A stretch of DNA of 64,000 nucleotides from Marimonas lutisalis. Its GTDB lineage: Bacteria > Pseudomonadota > Alphaproteobacteria > Rhodobacterales > Rhodobacteraceae. The DNA lies in contig NZ_SKCI01000001.1 of assembly GCF_005434965.1 (NCBI RefSeq), positions 62,001 to 126,000 of the forward strand. The letters are read 5' to 3'. The notes below the pieces were generated by a model. It worked only from the letters and a program-made list of their open reading frames with translations. It was not told where the DNA came from and did no database searches. Positions 1-7,991 of the stretch are shown here, piece by piece (positions within the stretch are counted from its first letter, which is position 1; the number at the start of each line of letters is the position of its first letter). The position numbers and the translations under genes are program-made.

Positions 1-748
1 GCAGCGTTTCACCGGCGACAAGCGCGATCTGGTCACCGTTGTCGCGGACATTGCCGGTGGAAAACGCCTTGTTGGCCATCTGCACCTTGCCGGCGAGCTG
101 TTGCAGCGTCACGCCGTAGAGCGCCAGGCGCTCGGGGTCGGGGGCGATGCGGATTGCCTCGGGGCTGTCACCGACAAGGTAGGTGAGGCCCACGTTGTCG
201 ATCTTGGCGACCTCGACCTGCAATTCGCGGGCGATGCGGGTGATATCGTTGGCGTTCACGCCGGTTTCGCCGGGCTTCCCGGACAGCGTTAGCGAGACGA
301 TGGCCACGTCGTCGATGCCGCGGCCGACGATCAGGGGTTCGTCGATGCCGACCGGGATGCGGTCCATGTTCGAGCGGACCTTGTCATGCACGCGCAGGAT
401 GGCGGTGTCGGCCGAGGTGCCGACAAGGAAGCGCGCTGTGACCATGGCGTAATCGTCCATCGAGGACGAGTAGACATGTTCCACGCCGTTGATGCCCTGA
501 ACGATGGTTTCCATCGGTTCGGTCACCAGTTTCACCGCGTCTTCGGCGCGCAGGCCGGGGGCCTGGATATGGATATCGACCAGCGGCACGGAGATCTGCG
601 GCTCTTCCTCGCGCGGGAGCGAAATGAGCGCGACGAGGCCCACCGCGAGCGCGGCGAGGATCATCAGGGGTGTCAGCGGAGACTGGATAAAGCCGCGGGT
701 CAGCCCCCCGGCAATGCCGAGCGGTTTGGATTCGGGTGCGTCGCTCAT
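1..748 (-). CDS. RND-family efflux pump, N-terminal part (cut by window edge)
   Basis: Inner-membrane proton-driven resistance-nodulation-division transporter; about 249 N-terminal residues are present and the rest lies beyond base 1. The reverse translation starts MSDAPESKPLGIAGG, then one hydrophobic segment (about residues 27-45) followed by LPREEEPQISVP, the acidic stretch that follows TM1 in AcrB/MexB-like pumps, and a porter domain with VEPMETIVQGINGVEH-like and VRSNMDRIPVGIDEP-like motifs. The start is the ATG at 746-748. It overlaps by a base or two the stop region of the adaptor gene upstream, so the two are co-translated. The substrate cannot be inferred. Whether an outer-membrane channel follows is not visible. 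Confidence 0.9.
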   Translation of the reverse strand, partial: MSDAPESKPLGIAGGLTRGFIQSPLTPLMILAALAVGLVALISLPREEEPQISVPLVDIHIQAPGLRAEDAVKLVTEPMETIVQGINGVEHVYSSSMDDYAMVTARFLVGTSADTAILRVHDKVRSNMDRIPVGIDEPLIVGRGIDDVAIVSLTLSGKPGETGVNANDITRIARELQVEVAKIDNVGLTYLVGDSPEAIRIAPDPERLALYGVTLQQLAGKVQMANKAFSTGNVRDNGDQIALVAGETL

Positions 749-749
749 C

Positions 750-1754
750 TCAGTGGCCCTCGCTCGGTGTGTATTCGGCCTCGACCGTGGGGACGATCAC
801 TTCGCCGGCCGAAAGGCCCGAAAGCACATCGACCATGTCGCGGCCGTCGATCACGTGATGTTCGCCCGGCACGATGGTACGCAGCGCGGTGTGATCGCCG
901 GATTTTACGGTGACGAAATCGAGCCCCATGCGGGTGGCGACCATGTCGGCGGGCACGAGGAGCGCGCGGGTTTCGCCGACCGGAAGGCGGACGAGCACGC
1001 GCGCATCGACATAGCGCGCGCTCATACCCTCGACCTCGACATCGGAAATGACGCGGCCGTTTTCGATCTGCGGATAGACCTTGGCGAGCCGCCCGGTGCG
1101 GGTTTCGCCGGCCTCTTCGATCTGGATGTCGGCGCCTTCTTTCAGGAACGCGGCGTGGCGCTCGGGCACGGCAAGGCGCAGGAAGAAGCCGCCGCCGCCG
1201 ATGATCGCCACAGGCTCGCCCGGCATGACAACCGAGCCAGTGGTGACAGGCACGTTGAGGACGCGGCCCGAGATGGGGGCGAGAACCGCGCCTTCGGCGG
1301 CGCGTTCCTCGACCACGCGTTTTTCGGCTTCGGTCGCCTCGATCTGGTTTTCCAGAACGTCGACCTGGGTGCGCAGGGCATCAAGCCGCTGCACGGTGGT
1401 GACGCCGCGCGCGAGCAGGTCTTCGCCGCGGGTCAGTTCGGTCTGGGCATTTTCAAGCTGGGATTTGAGGGCGCCGATCTGGGCCTCGATCGATTCGAGC
1501 TGAAGGGCGAGCTTGGCATCGTAGATCGTGGCGATCTGCTGGCCCTCGGTCACGTCGGTGCCCTCGGAAACGCTGATTTCGGTCAGGGTGCCGCCGATAC
1601 GCGAGCGGGCCGGCACATTGTCGCGTGCCTCGACCTTGCCGAAGACGGCCTTCCATTCGGTGACGGTGGCCTGAACGACGGCCTCTTCGCCGTGGGCAGG
1701 GGTGATGAAGGGCAGCAGAGCCCCAATGACGGCGGCGAAAACGTTCATGCGCAT
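750..1754 (-). CDS. Periplasmic adaptor (membrane fusion protein) of RND efflux pump
   Basis: HlyD/AcrA-type adaptor of about 334 residues. The start chosen is the ATG at 1752-1754 because it gives an immediate signal peptide (MRMNVFAAVIGALLPFITPAHG); a longer open frame upstream has no signal-like start, and a second ATG two codons later is also possible. After the signal come a lipoyl half-motif, a heptad-rich alpha-hairpin (IEAQIGALKSQLENAQ through EATEAEKRVVEERA), the second lipoyl half (GAVLAPISGRVLNVPV) and a beta-barrel. It would bridge the pump encoded at 1-748 to an outer-membrane channel. Transcription probably starts from the promoter-like sequence near 1788-1817, and a TetR-type palindrome lies just beyond it. 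Confidence 0.9.
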   Translation of the reverse strand: MRMNVFAAVIGALLPFITPAHGEEAVVQATVTEWKAVFGKVEARDNVPARSRIGGTLTEISVSEGTDVTEGQQIATIYDAKLALQLESIEAQIGALKSQLENAQTELTRGEDLLARGVTTVQRLDALRTQVDVLENQIEATEAEKRVVEERAAEGAVLAPISGRVLNVPVTTGSVVMPGEPVAIIGGGGFFLRLAVPERHAAFLKEGADIQIEEAGETRTGRLAKVYPQIENGRVISDVEVEGMSARYVDARVLVRLPVGETRALLVPADMVATRMGLDFVTVKSGDHTALRTIVPGEHHVIDGRDMVDVLSGLSAGEVIVPTVEAEYTPSEGH

Positions 1755-1787
1755 GTGATCATGTCCCCGGTTGCGTGCGTGATGGCT

Positions 1788-1817
1788 AACATATGCAATT
1801 TTTGATATGTATTGCAA
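1788..1817 (-). promoter_or_regulatory. Candidate promoter of the RND efflux operon
   Basis: On the minus strand TTGCAA (1817-1812) and TATGTT (1793-1788) are separated by 18 bases and point into the adaptor gene, whose ATG is about 34 bases further on. Sequence match only; the -35 element is a weak consensus match. Confidence 0.4.
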
Positions 1818-1838
1818 GCCCTGGTGTTGGATTGCTTG

Positions 1839-1852
1839 ACCGACCGGTCGGT
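1839..1852. promoter_or_regulatory. Perfect 14-bp palindrome, TetR-type operator candidate
   Basis: ACCGACCGGTCGGT reads the same on both strands. Palindromes of this ACCGACCGGTCGGT type are common operators of TetR-family repressors of RND pumps. It lies between the leftward efflux operon and the rightward maiA/TRAP operon and overlaps a TTGACC hexamer (1836-1841) on the plus strand, so either direction could be controlled. No tetR gene is adjacent; the regulator would be elsewhere. Confidence 0.5.
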
Positions 1853-2000
1853 TTTATGTTTGATTAAATAATGCATGCTCAGTCGGGATGGCAGATTCGC
1901 AGAGTGTGTGGCCGAGGTAGTGTGCCACTTTTTTCATGGCGTTTACAAACACCGCCGAAAAATATATGTATGCTTACTAATATGCATCAGGGGAGGAGAG

Positions 2001-2051
2001 ATGCGTAAGTCAGTTGGCACAGCGTGCGCGCGGGCAGGATTGCCCGCATGA
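2001..2051 (+). CDS. Short leader ORF (16 codons) overlapping the GST start
   Basis: An ATG at 2001 directly follows a strong purine-rich ribosome-binding sequence (GGGGAGGAGAG) and encodes MRKSVGTACARAGLPA, ending in TGA at 2049-2051. The stop shares bases with both candidate ATGs (2048 and 2051) of the downstream glutathione transferase. The strong binding site belongs to this frame rather than to the transferase, which has only a weak AGGA nearby. Translation of the transferase could therefore depend on ribosomes ending here. The peptide matches nothing I recognise. Confidence 0.35.
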   Translation: MRKSVGTACARAGLPA

Positions 2052-2695
2052 TGACATTTCACGGATATTTCCGCAGCTCTTCGGCCTATCGCTGCCGGAT
2101 CGCCTTCAATCTCAAGGGCGTCGAGTATGAATTCCGGCCCGTGCACCTGAAGTCAGGCGCGCAGAAAGGCGAGACATACAAGGCGCTCAATCCACAGATG
2201 CTGGTGCCGACGCTGGAAACAGAAGGTGGTGACACACTGATCCAGTCGCTGGCGATCATGGAGTGGCTGGATGAAACCCACCCCGAGCCGCCGCTTTTGT
2301 CGCGCGATCCGATCACGCGGGCGAAGGAGCGCGGATTCTCGCAGGTGATCGCCTGCGAAATCCATCCGTTGCAGAACCTGCGGGTGCTGAAATACCTGGC
2401 CGAGGAACTGGATGCGGACGAAGACGCCAAGAATGCCTGGCTGAGTCGCTGGCTGACCGATGGGCTGGAGGCCTGCGAAGGCCTGCTGGCGCAGCGTGAG
2501 ACGGCAACGCCGTTCTGTTACGGCGACGCCCCTGGCATGGCCGATATCTGCCTGGTGCCGCAGGTGTTTTCGGCCCAGCGGTTCAACATGGATATCAGCC
2601 ACTTGTCGTTGGTGAACGAGATATATGCCAACTGCGCCGCGCTGGACGCGTTCGAGAAGGCGCATCCGAAAAACCAGCCGGATTTCGAAGCCTGA
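2051..2695 (+). CDS. maiA: Zeta-class glutathione S-transferase / maleylacetoacetate isomerase
   Basis: Cytosolic zeta-class GST of 214 residues; the family isomerises maleylacetoacetate to fumarylacetoacetate in tyrosine/homogentisate breakdown, or performs related glutathione-dependent isomerisations. The N-terminus has the zeta-class active-site motif (FRSSSAYRCRIAFNLKG; paired serines and Arg), then the glutathione-site stretch MLVPTLETEGGDTLIQSLAI, and an all-helical C-terminal domain. A slightly longer frame exists from a GTG at 2024, but family members begin just before the FRSS motif, so the ATG at 2051 (or 2048) is preferred. It is 39 bases upstream of the TRAP receptor genes. No homogentisate dioxygenase or fumarylacetoacetase is nearby, so the substrate may be something imported by that TRAP system. 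Confidence 0.8.
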   Translation: MTFHGYFRSSSAYRCRIAFNLKGVEYEFRPVHLKSGAQKGETYKALNPQMLVPTLETEGGDTLIQSLAIMEWLDETHPEPPLLSRDPITRAKERGFSQVIACEIHPLQNLRVLKYLAEELDADEDAKNAWLSRWLTDGLEACEGLLAQRETATPFCYGDAPGMADICLVPQVFSAQRFNMDISHLSLVNEIYANCAALDAFEKAHPKNQPDFEA

Positions 2696-2734
2696 CCTGT
2701 CAGAGTTTCAACGTCGCGCAAGGGAGGAGCCGAC

Positions 2735-3772
2735 ATGACCTTTTTGAAGAGTGTAATCCGCGGGGCCGCAATCGCCGCCGCATTGGGTATGAGTGGCCTT
2801 GCCGCGCAGGCGCAGGAGGTGACGTTGAAGCTGCACCAGTTCCTGCCGCCGCAGGCCAACGTACCGAAGCTGGTGCTGGATGTCTGGGCCGACAAGGTCG
2901 AGGCCGATTCGAACGGGCGCATCAAGATCGACCGCTATGCGGCGATGGCGCTGGGTGGCAAGCCGCCCGAACTGATCGACCAGGCGATCGACGGCGTGGC
3001 CGATGTCGTCTGGGCGGTCAATGGGTTTACCCCGGGCCGGTTCCCGCGCACCGAAGTGTTCGAGCTGCCTTTCATGATCACGGATGCACGCGCGGCATCG
3101 TCGGCCTATTGGCAGATGTTCGAAAAGCACATGAAGGACACCGATTTCCGGGATGTGAAGATCCTGGGCACCTGGGTGCACGGGCCTGGTATGCTGCATA
3201 CCAAGCGCCCGGTGGAAAAGCCCGAGGATCTGAACGGGATGAAGATCCGCGGCGGATCGCGCATGGTCAACCAGCTTCTGGAACTGCTGGGGGCGACGCC
3301 CATCGGCATGCCGGTGACGGCGATTCCCGAGGGCCTGTCGAAGGGTGTTCTGGATGGCACGACGATCCCTTGGGAAGTGACGACGGCGCTGAAAGTCTCG
3401 GAGCTTGTCGGCAATCACACCGAGTTCGATGGTCCGGCGATCTACGACCTGACCTTCGTTCTGGCGATGAACAAGGCGAAGTATGACAGCCTGCCGGATG
3501 ACCTGAAACAGGTGATCGACGCCAATTCGGGGCTGGAGTTTTCGATCTTTGCCGGTGGCGTGATGCAGGACAGCGACGGCCCGGCGCGACAGATTGCCGT
3601 GGACCGCGGCAACAACATCGTCACCATCAGCGCCGAAGAGGCGAAGAAATGGGAGGAGCTGGCGAAACCGGTCTATGAGAAGTGGATCGCAGACGTTAAG
3701 GAAAAAGGTATCGACGGTCTGGCGCTGATTGACGAGGCGCGGACCCTGATGGACGCCTACAAGGCGCAATAA
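2735..3772 (+). CDS. dctP: TRAP transporter substrate-binding protein, first of a tandem pair
   Basis: Periplasmic solute receptor of the DctP family, 345 residues with a signal peptide ending near AAQAQEVTL. It would capture an organic anion and hand it to the DctQ-DctM permease downstream. The hinge and ligand region is recognisable (LNGMKIRGGSRMVNQL), with the Arg that salt-bridges substrate carboxylates in this family. A good GGGAGGA site precedes the ATG. It is strikingly similar to the next gene (long shared blocks such as ANVPKLVL, LGGKPPEL, PEGLSKGV, IPWEV), so the pair arose by duplication. The loop around the binding Arg differs between the two (GGSR versus APTR), suggesting different ligands. 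Confidence 0.92.
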   Translation: MTFLKSVIRGAAIAAALGMSGLAAQAQEVTLKLHQFLPPQANVPKLVLDVWADKVEADSNGRIKIDRYAAMALGGKPPELIDQAIDGVADVVWAVNGFTPGRFPRTEVFELPFMITDARAASSAYWQMFEKHMKDTDFRDVKILGTWVHGPGMLHTKRPVEKPEDLNGMKIRGGSRMVNQLLELLGATPIGMPVTAIPEGLSKGVLDGTTIPWEVTTALKVSELVGNHTEFDGPAIYDLTFVLAMNKAKYDSLPDDLKQVIDANSGLEFSIFAGGVMQDSDGPARQIAVDRGNNIVTISAEEAKKWEELAKPVYEKWIADVKEKGIDGLALIDEARTLMDAYKAQ

Positions 3773-3815
3773 ACAGTAAGAAACGATAACCAACTGACAA
3801 AAGGGAGATGTCAGA

Positions 3816-4850
3816 ATGATCACGAAACGTAAACTGATGGGCCTGGTGGCCAGCTCGGCCATGGCGATGGCCATGGGCACGGCGGCGATGGCGCAGGAGG
3901 TGACGCTGAAGTTTCACCAGTTCCTGCCGGCACAGGCCAACGTGCCGAAACTGGTGCTGACGCCCTGGGCCGAGCGCGTGGAGGAAGCCAGCGGCGGCAA
4001 GATCAAGATCGATCACTACCCGTCGATGCAGCTGGGTGGCAAGCCGCCTGAACTGTATGGTCAGGTGACCGATGGCGTCGCCGACATCGTGTGGACCGTT
4101 CTGGGCTACAGCCCGGGCCGTTTCCCGCAGTCGGAAGTGTTCGAGCTGCCGTTCATGATGACCAATGCCGAAGACACCAGCCGCGCCTACTGGAAATATG
4201 CCGTGGCCAACATGATGGACAAGGACTTCAAGGACGTGAAGGTTCTTGCCGTGCATGTCCATGGTCCGGGCCTGATCCACTCGAAGGAGCCGATCAAATC
4301 GGTCAAGGACCTGAACGGCGTGAAACTGCGCGCACCGACCCGTGTGACCAACAAGCTTTTCACCGCGCTGGGCGCCACGCCCGTCGGCATGCCGGTGCCG
4401 GCCGTGCCGGAAGGCCTGTCGAAAGGCGTGATCGACGCGACCGTCATCCCGTGGGAAGTGACCGGCGCGCTGAAAGTGCCCGAGCTGGTGAAGAACCACA
4501 CCGAGTTCGGCGACGAGTCGCTTTATACGACCGCGTTTGTCATCGCGATGAACAAGGAAAAGTATGAAAGCCTTCCGCAGGAGCTCAAGGATGCGATCGA
4601 CAGCCAGTCGGGCGAAGAGTTCTCGGCGCTGGCCGGCAAGCTGATGGAAGGTGCCGACGCACCGTCGCGCGAAGCCGCGGCTGCTGCAGGCAACAACATC
4701 ATGACCCTGAGCGCCGAAGAGGTGCAGGAGTGGAAGGATGCCGCATCGGGCATTGAGGCCGAATGGATCAAGGAAATGAACGATCTGGGCTTTGATGGTC
4801 AGGCGCTGGTGGATCAGGCCAAGGCGCTGATCGCGGAAAACACCAAGTAA
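3816..4850 (+). CDS. dctP: TRAP transporter substrate-binding protein, second of a tandem pair
   Basis: DctP-family periplasmic receptor, 344 residues, signal peptide MITKRKLMGLVASSAMAMAM with cleavage near AMAQEVTL. It starts 43 bases after its paralogue with an AAAGGGAGA site. Binding-site Arg is in LNGVKLRAPTRVTNKL, the more usual DctP wording, so this copy may keep the ancestral ligand. It is followed after 90 bases by the dctQ gene; a GC-rich hairpin lies in that gap and may lower permease expression relative to the receptors. No third receptor or extra permease is present, so both probably serve the single DctQ-DctM pair. Confidence 0.92.
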   Translation: MITKRKLMGLVASSAMAMAMGTAAMAQEVTLKFHQFLPAQANVPKLVLTPWAERVEEASGGKIKIDHYPSMQLGGKPPELYGQVTDGVADIVWTVLGYSPGRFPQSEVFELPFMMTNAEDTSRAYWKYAVANMMDKDFKDVKVLAVHVHGPGLIHSKEPIKSVKDLNGVKLRAPTRVTNKLFTALGATPVGMPVPAVPEGLSKGVIDATVIPWEVTGALKVPELVKNHTEFGDESLYTTAFVIAMNKEKYESLPQELKDAIDSQSGEEFSALAGKLMEGADAPSREAAAAAGNNIMTLSAEEVQEWKDAASGIEAEWIKEMNDLGFDGQALVDQAKALIAENTK

Positions 4851-4863
4851 GAGCGAAAGCAGG

Positions 4864-4891
4864 TGGCCGCGGGAAAGAGCGCCCGCGGCCA
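4864..4891 (+). terminator. Strong hairpin between dctP and dctQ (attenuator-like)
   Basis: TGGCCGCGGG and CCCGCGGCCA form a perfect 10-bp stem around an 8-base loop (AAAGAGCG). No T-run follows, so it is more likely a partial terminator or an mRNA 3'-end stabiliser for the receptor message than a full stop. Equivalent hairpins sit in the other two dctP-dctQ gaps of this window. Confidence 0.65.
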
Positions 4892-4940
4892 TCTGCACAA
4901 ACAAAAACAAGCGCACCAGGCGCTGCGGGGAGGGCCGGAT

Positions 4941-5528
4941 TTGCAGATACATCGCTATATGCTGCTGTTGGCGCGGGTGATGGCCACGCTGGGCGGGATC
5001 GTCCTGACGGCGCTGGTGCTGTTGACCTGCGTGTCGGTGCTGGGGCGCGGGATCAACACCTTCCTGCACTGGGACGTGATCCAGAACGCCATGCCGGGAA
5101 TGGCGCAATGGCTGCTGGATACCGGCGTGGGGCCGGTGCTGGGCGATTATGAGCTGGTCGAAGCCGGGATCGCCTTTTCGATCTTTGCCTTCCTGCCGCT
5201 GTGCCAGATTACCGCCGGGCATGCCTCGGTCGATATCTTCACGTCGAAACTGCCCAAGCGGGCCAACCGCCTGATCCAGATGATCGTCGAGATCATCTTT
5301 GCCGTGGTGCTGATCGTGATCGCGTGGCGGCTTTACGAGGGGATGGCCTCGAAGATGCAGTATCGCGAGACGACGTTCCTTTTGCAGTTTCCGATCTGGT
5401 GGTCCTACCTGATCAGCCTGATCGCGGCGAGCGTCGCCGCTGTGGTGGGCATTTACATGGCCGTCGTCCGGATCGCCGAATTCCTGACAATGCGCACCAT
5501 CGTGCAAGTGGCGGAGGTGGACCATTGA
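4941..5528 (+). CDS. dctQ: TRAP transporter small membrane subunit
   Basis: Four-helix DctQ-type subunit of about 195 residues; hydrophobic segments occur at about residues 8-30, 70-90, 105-125 and 150-175, with the typical DctQ phrase ITAGHASVDIFTSKLP. The frame is open back to a GTG at 4863, but that start would lie within the hairpin. A GGGGAGG site at about 4927-4933 points instead to the TTG at 4941, which begins right before the first helix (QIHRYMLLLARVM), so a TTG start is chosen. The stop TGA overlaps the TTG start of dctM. Confidence 0.85.
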   Translation: MQIHRYMLLLARVMATLGGIVLTALVLLTCVSVLGRGINTFLHWDVIQNAMPGMAQWLLDTGVGPVLGDYELVEAGIAFSIFAFLPLCQITAGHASVDIFTSKLPKRANRLIQMIVEIIFAVVLIVIAWRLYEGMASKMQYRETTFLLQFPIWWSYLISLIAASVAAVVGIYMAVVRIAEFLTMRTIVQVAEVDH

Positions 5529-6847
5529 CCAATCTCGAGATCGGCCTGACCTCCTTTCCCGTTCTCCTGCTGATGATTTTTCTGCGGGTTCCGATCGGGC
5601 TTTCGATGTTCCTGGTCGGGCTTTTCGGCCTTTACCTTGTCACCGGCGGCTGGACCGTCGCGCTGGCGCGACTAAAGACCGAGACCTATTCGACCTTTTC
5701 CAGCTATTCGCTGTCCATCGTACCGATGTTCCTGCTGATGGGGCATTTCGCGACGCTGGGCGGCATGTCGACGGCGCTGTTCAAGGCAGCCGAGAGCTGG
5801 CTGGGCCACAGGCGCGGCGGTGTCGCGATGGCGTCGGTCGGGGCCTGTGCCGGGTTCGGCGCGATCTGCGGGTCGTCGCTGGCCACCGCGGCCACGATGA
5901 GCCAGGTCGCCCTGCCCGAGCTGCGCCGCTACGGCTATTCCGGCGGGTTTTCGACGGCGACGCTGGCCGCGGGCGGCACGCTGGGCATCCTGATCCCGCC
6001 GTCGGTTATCCTGGTGATCTACGCGATCCTGACCGAACAGAACATCGCCAAGCTGTTCCTGGCGGCGTTCATTCCGGGCATCCTGGCCGCAATCGGATAC
6101 ATCATCACTATCTCGATCTATGTCCGAATTCATCCCGATGCCGCAGGCACGCGCGAACCGGTGCCCTATAACGAACGCATCCGGGCGCTGCTGGACGTAT
6201 GGCCGGTGCTCTTGGTGTTCCTGCTGGTGGTTGGCGGCATCTATCTGGGCTGGTTCACGCCGACCGAGGGCGCGGCCGTCGGTGCGGCAGGCACAGGCCT
6301 GATCGCGCTGCTCAATCGTGGGCTGACGCTGCAGACGCTGGTTGAAAGCTTCATGGCGACGGGCCGGTCGACGGCGATGATCTTTTTCATCGTCCTGGGG
6401 GCCGCGTTCTACAACGGGTTCCTGGCGTTGACGCAGGTGCCGCAGGAACTGGCGCAATATGTCACCAGCCTGGGCTACAGCCCGTGGATGATCCTGACGA
6501 TCATTCTGCTGCTCTACCTCGTGTTCGGCTGCGTGATGGACAGCCTGTCGATGATCCTCCTGACGGTTCCGATCTTCTTTCCGATCATCAGTCAGCTGGA
6601 TTTCGGCCTGACGCCCGAGGAAGTGGCGATCTGGTTCGGGATCATCGTTCTGATCGTGGTCGAGGTGGGGCTCATTACGCCGCCGGTTGGGATGAACCTA
6701 TTCGTCATCAACTCGATGGACCGCACCACGCCGATGGTCGCGACCTATCGCGCGGTGATGTATTTCGTCGCCTCCGATATCATCCGAGTGATCATCCTGG
6801 TGGCGTTCCCGTCGATCACGTTGTTCCTGCTGCGGGTCCTGCACTAA
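5525..6847 (+). CDS. dctM: TRAP transporter large permease subunit
   Basis: Many-helix DctM-type permease of about 440 residues carrying out sodium-driven uptake with DctQ. Signature stretches include GFGAICGSSLATAATMSQVALPELRR-type wording near residue 110 (family motif with conserved GSS and PELRR), GGTLGILIPPSVILVIY and VVEVGLITPPVGMNLF. No ATG fits: the frame begins at TTG 5525-5527, which overlaps the dctQ stop as TTGA, after a GGAGG at about 5513. A long in-frame extension upstream lies inside dctQ in another frame and is not used. Ends the maiA-dctP-dctP-dctQ-dctM operon. Confidence 0.92.
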   Translation: MTNLEIGLTSFPVLLLMIFLRVPIGLSMFLVGLFGLYLVTGGWTVALARLKTETYSTFSSYSLSIVPMFLLMGHFATLGGMSTALFKAAESWLGHRRGGVAMASVGACAGFGAICGSSLATAATMSQVALPELRRYGYSGGFSTATLAAGGTLGILIPPSVILVIYAILTEQNIAKLFLAAFIPGILAAIGYIITISIYVRIHPDAAGTREPVPYNERIRALLDVWPVLLVFLLVVGGIYLGWFTPTEGAAVGAAGTGLIALLNRGLTLQTLVESFMATGRSTAMIFFIVLGAAFYNGFLALTQVPQELAQYVTSLGYSPWMILTIILLLYLVFGCVMDSLSMILLTVPIFFPIISQLDFGLTPEEVAIWFGIIVLIVVEVGLITPPVGMNLFVINSMDRTTPMVATYRAVMYFVASDIIRVIILVAFPSITLFLLRVLH

Positions 6848-6850
6848 TGG

Positions 6851-6871
6851 GGGTGGGGTGAAACCCCACCC
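6851..6871. terminator. Hairpin at the end of the TRAP operon
   Basis: GGGTGGGGT and ACCCCACCC form a 9-bp perfect stem with a GAA loop four bases after the dctM stop codon. No T-run follows. It probably ends or stabilises the TRAP message. Confidence 0.55.
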
Positions 6872-6975
6872 TACGGCAGCGGGTTCCGGGGGCGCGGCAA
6901 TGCGGCCTCTTGCAAACACATTCCATATATGAGATGTATTCGCGGAACATATTTTGACACCGAAAGGACGGGCCG

Positions 6976-7950
6976 ATGACGGACGCAGCAATGGAATCTC
7001 CGCAACGTGGCCTGATGCACTATCCGGTGCCGCTTTTCGGTATGGTGATGGGCATGGCGGGCCTGACACTGGCGATGCACGCGGGCGAAAGCGCCTTCGG
7101 CATGGGATCGCAGATCTCGACCGGGCTTTATTTCTTTACCATGGCGCTTTTCGTGCTGATCGCGGTGGGCTATGCCGCGAAGGCCCTGAAATACCCGGGC
7201 GCCGTGGTGGCCGAGTGGAAACATCCGGTGCGGCTGTCCTTCTTTCCCGCGATCTCGATCTCGCTGCTGCTTCTGGGCACGGCGACGCTGAGCCGCAATG
7301 AGGGGCTGGCCGAAACGCTCTGGCTGGTCGGCATGGTGCTGCAATTCGTGCTGACCATCGCGGTGGTGTCGAACTGGATCGGCACGCGGTCGTTCCAGCA
7401 TGGCATGCTGAACCCGGCCTGGTTCATACCGGCGGTGGGCAACGTGATCGTGCCGATTGCCGGCGTGCCCCTGGGCTATGTCGAAATCAGCTGGTATTTC
7501 ATGTCCGTTGGCCTGATTTTTTGGCTGGTGCTGCTGACGTTGGTGATCAACCGGTTGATCTTTCACGATCCTCTGCCCGGGCGGCTGCAGCCGACGCTGG
7601 TAATTCTGATCGCACCGCCGGCCGTGGCCTTTGTCGCCTGGCTGCGCCTGACAGGCGAAGTCGATGCCTTCGCCCGCATCCTGATCAACGGCGCTTACCT
7701 CTTTACCGCGATCGTGCTGGTGCAGTTGCCCCGCATCGTGCGGCTGGACTTCGCGCTGAGCTTCTGGGCGCTGAGCTTCCCCTTCGCTGCGGCGACAATC
7801 GCGAGCTTCCTTTTCGCGCATGAAACGGGGTCGGCCACGCACCGGATGTTTGGTGGCATTCTTCTGGTCGCGCTGTGCATCATCATCGCAGCTCTCTTGC
7901 TGCGCACGTTGCGCGCGGCACTGGCCGGTAAGATTTGCATTCCGGAATAA
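6976..7950 (+). CDS. TDT/SLAC1-family transporter (TehA-like)
   Basis: Integral membrane protein of 324 residues with about ten hydrophobic segments. It begins MTDAAMESPQRGLMHYPVPLFGMVMGMAGLTL; the phrase VPLFGMVMGMAGL at the first helix and FIPAVGNVIVPIAG mid-protein are typical of the tellurite-resistance/dicarboxylate transporter (TDT, SLAC1) family, which moves organic anions, malate or tellurite-related ions. Preceded by ACCGAAAGGACGGGCC. It is the first gene of a rightward group with a dipeptidase and an amidohydrolase, so export or uptake of a small carboxylate from those reactions is possible, but the substrate is unknown. Confidence 0.82.
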   Translation: MTDAAMESPQRGLMHYPVPLFGMVMGMAGLTLAMHAGESAFGMGSQISTGLYFFTMALFVLIAVGYAAKALKYPGAVVAEWKHPVRLSFFPAISISLLLLGTATLSRNEGLAETLWLVGMVLQFVLTIAVVSNWIGTRSFQHGMLNPAWFIPAVGNVIVPIAGVPLGYVEISWYFMSVGLIFWLVLLTLVINRLIFHDPLPGRLQPTLVILIAPPAVAFVAWLRLTGEVDAFARILINGAYLFTAIVLVQLPRIVRLDFALSFWALSFPFAAATIASFLFAHETGSATHRMFGGILLVALCIIIAALLLRTLRAALAGKICIPE

Positions 7951-7991
7951 GCCTTGGCAGGCTGGCCTTCTGATCTGACAGGAGGCCGCCC

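Noticed and set aside
3696-5525. 609-codon antisense frame over the second dctP and dctQ
   Set aside because: Shadow of TRAP genes in high-GC DNA.
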